A stretch of 8,624 nucleotides of DNA from Legionellaceae bacterium (GTDB lineage Bacteria; Pseudomonadota; Gammaproteobacteria; Legionellales; Legionellaceae), in assembly GCA_947473535.1 (NCBI GenBank), contig CANJFK010000022.1, positions 1 to 8,624 on the forward strand, in the 5' to 3' direction. How positions within the stretch are numbered: the stretch's first letter is position 1; each line of letters opens with the position of its first letter. The notes beneath the pieces were generated by a model. It had not been told where the DNA came from and ran no database searches. It saw only the letters and a list, made by a program, of their open reading frames with translations. The position numbers and the translations under genes are program-made. Positions 7,863 to 8,624 of this stretch are shown here, piece after piece.

Positions 7863-8366
7863 ATGACTGATCATTCAGCAAAATTAATTCTTCAATTCGT
7901 CAGTGCTGCTGGTATAAAGCAAATTGACCATTGGATTGCCAAATATCCGGTTGATGAAAAACAATCAGCAGTGATGAGCGCTTTGATGGTTGTGCAAGAA
8001 GAGAATGGCTTTTTAACGTCGGAAGCGATGGATGCGGTGGCTGAGTACCTTGCAATGCCCGCTATTGCGGTCTACGAGGTTGCGACGTTTTATGGCATGT
8101 ATGAACGGAAGCCGATAGGCCGACATTTGGTTAATGTTTGTACCAACATTTCATGCCAATTGCGTGACTCTGCGGTCATCGTCTCTCATCTAGAGAAGAA
8201 ATTAGGCATTAAATTGGGCGGGACAACGGAAGACGGGTGTTTTACCCTACGTGCAGTTGAGTGTTTGGGCGCGTGTGTTAATGCTCCGATGATGCAAGTG
8301 GACAAAAATTATCATGAAAATCTGACTACCGATACGATAGATGCGGTATTGGAACAGTATCGATGA
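7863..8366 (+). CDS. nuoE: NADH-quinone oxidoreductase subunit E
   Basis: Thioredoxin-like [2Fe-2S] subunit (24 kDa in mitochondria) of the NADH dehydrogenase module, carrying cluster N1a next to the flavin of NuoF. The 167-residue protein has an N-terminal helical part with MSALMVVQEENGFLT (38-52) and EVATFYGMY (72-80), then the ferredoxin-like domain. The cluster ligands are C93 and C98 in VCTNISC and C134 and C138 in ECLGAC, with the expected spacing. The protein ends in TIDAVLEQYR, with no extra domain. It begins 7 bases after nuoD. ATG at 8363 overlaps its stop as ATGA but opens only an 11-codon frame; nuoF itself starts 24 bases further on. Confidence 0.97.
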   Translation: MTDHSAKLILQFVSAAGIKQIDHWIAKYPVDEKQSAVMSALMVVQEENGFLTSEAMDAVAEYLAMPAIAVYEVATFYGMYERKPIGRHLVNVCTNISCQLRDSAVIVSHLEKKLGIKLGGTTEDGCFTLRAVECLGACVNAPMMQVDKNYHENLTTDTIDAVLEQYR

Positions 8367-8398
8367 GCGAACAAAATAGAGTTAAATGCCATGGTTGA
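8363..8398 (+). other. 11-codon reading frame bridging nuoE and nuoF
   Basis: ATG at 8363 overlaps the nuoE stop (ATGA) and opens a frame reading [11 protein letters not shown], ending at TGA 8396-8398, just inside nuoF. GGAA at 8351-8354 could act as its ribosome site. It may be chance, or may carry ribosomes to the nuoF start by termination and re-initiation. No peptide function is proposed. Confidence 0.2.
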
Positions 8399-8624
8399 AT
8401 TAAATCAAGTCTGTTTTCGAACATTTCATCTACCCGAGCCGTGGACCTTAGAGGCTTATCTCAGCGTTGGCGGCTATAGCGTATGGCGTCGTATATTAAC
8501 TGAGCAAACACCGCCCCAACAAATCATTGATGAGTTGAAGCTGTCGGCGTTACGTGGGCGAGGCGGTGCTGGTTTTCCGACGGGGCTGAAGTGGAGCTTT
8601 ATGAACCGCAACGCGCCGGTTCAA
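8391..8624 (+). CDS. nuoF: NADH-quinone oxidoreductase subunit F, 3'-truncated
   Basis: Flavoprotein subunit (51 kDa in mitochondria) that binds NADH, FMN and cluster N3. Only the first 78 codons are inside the window, open to the last base. The protein begins [17 protein letters not shown] and shows the family N-terminal pattern: [14 protein letters not shown] (16-29), then the glycine-rich start of the FMN-binding Rossmann-like domain [17 protein letters not shown] (55-71). The NADH loop and cluster cysteines would lie beyond the window. The ATG at 8391 is the only suitable start: the frame upstream runs back without another start codon to the nuoE stop codon, which is in the same frame. 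The ribosome site is weak (GAG at 8379-8381), which fits coupling to upstream translation. Confidence 0.96.
   Translation, partial: MVELNQVCFRTFHLPEPWTLEAYLSVGGYSVWRRILTEQTPPQQIIDELKLSALRGRGGAGFPTGLKWSFMNRNAPVQ

Noticed and set aside
1..8624. Mobile elements, CRISPR arrays, defence genes or unknown systems
   Set aside because: The window is almost completely filled by intact, well-known core genes; no direct-repeat arrays, transposase fragments or unexplained long gaps are present.

Overview
The window is a compact stretch of core genome from a proteobacterium, with every gene on the plus strand. Order: ftsH (5' end cut off), folP, glmM, tpiA, secG, a tRNA-Leu with anticodon GAG, then nuoA, nuoB, nuoC, nuoD, nuoE and the start of nuoF (3' end cut off). 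The order ftsH-folP-glmM-(tpiA)-secG-tRNA-Leu(GAG) is a gammaproteobacterial arrangement. A nuo operon directly after that tRNA, with nuoC and nuoD as separate genes, points to the Legionella/Coxiella side of the Gammaproteobacteria rather than to enterics or pseudomonads. This placement rests on remembered gene order and protein character, not on a search. Base composition looks moderate and even throughout, with no sign of recent transfer.

Region 1 (1-4957) holds housekeeping genes: the membrane AAA+ protease FtsH, dihydropteroate synthase (folate), phosphoglucosamine mutase (UDP-GlcNAc for peptidoglycan and LPS), triosephosphate isomerase (glycolysis) and the SecG translocase subunit. From folP to secG the genes overlap or lie within 7 bases of each other, so one transcript with translational coupling is likely. 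The ftsH-folP gap is 49 bases and shows no terminator.

Region 2 (4958-5090) is the only sizeable non-coding gap. It is mostly filled by the tRNA-Leu gene with encoded CCA, then an AT-rich stretch with a run of seven T, then the nuoA ribosome binding site. I see neither a convincing terminator nor a convincing promoter, so it is open whether nuo is read from its own promoter or from upstream.

Region 3 (5091-8624) is the first half of the NADH:quinone oxidoreductase (complex I) operon. NuoA is a membrane subunit, NuoB, NuoC and NuoD form the quinone-reducing connecting part, and NuoE and NuoF belong to the NADH-oxidising part. Iron-sulfur ligands and quinone-site residues are all present.

No mobile element, CRISPR array, toxin system or unknown gene was found, and nothing suggests an undescribed system. 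Points worth a second look are small: an unusual residue beside the GlmM active serine, an 11-codon reading frame bridging nuoE and nuoF, an alternative hairpin at the tRNA 3' end before a T run, and the secG-tRNA-nuo junction itself.
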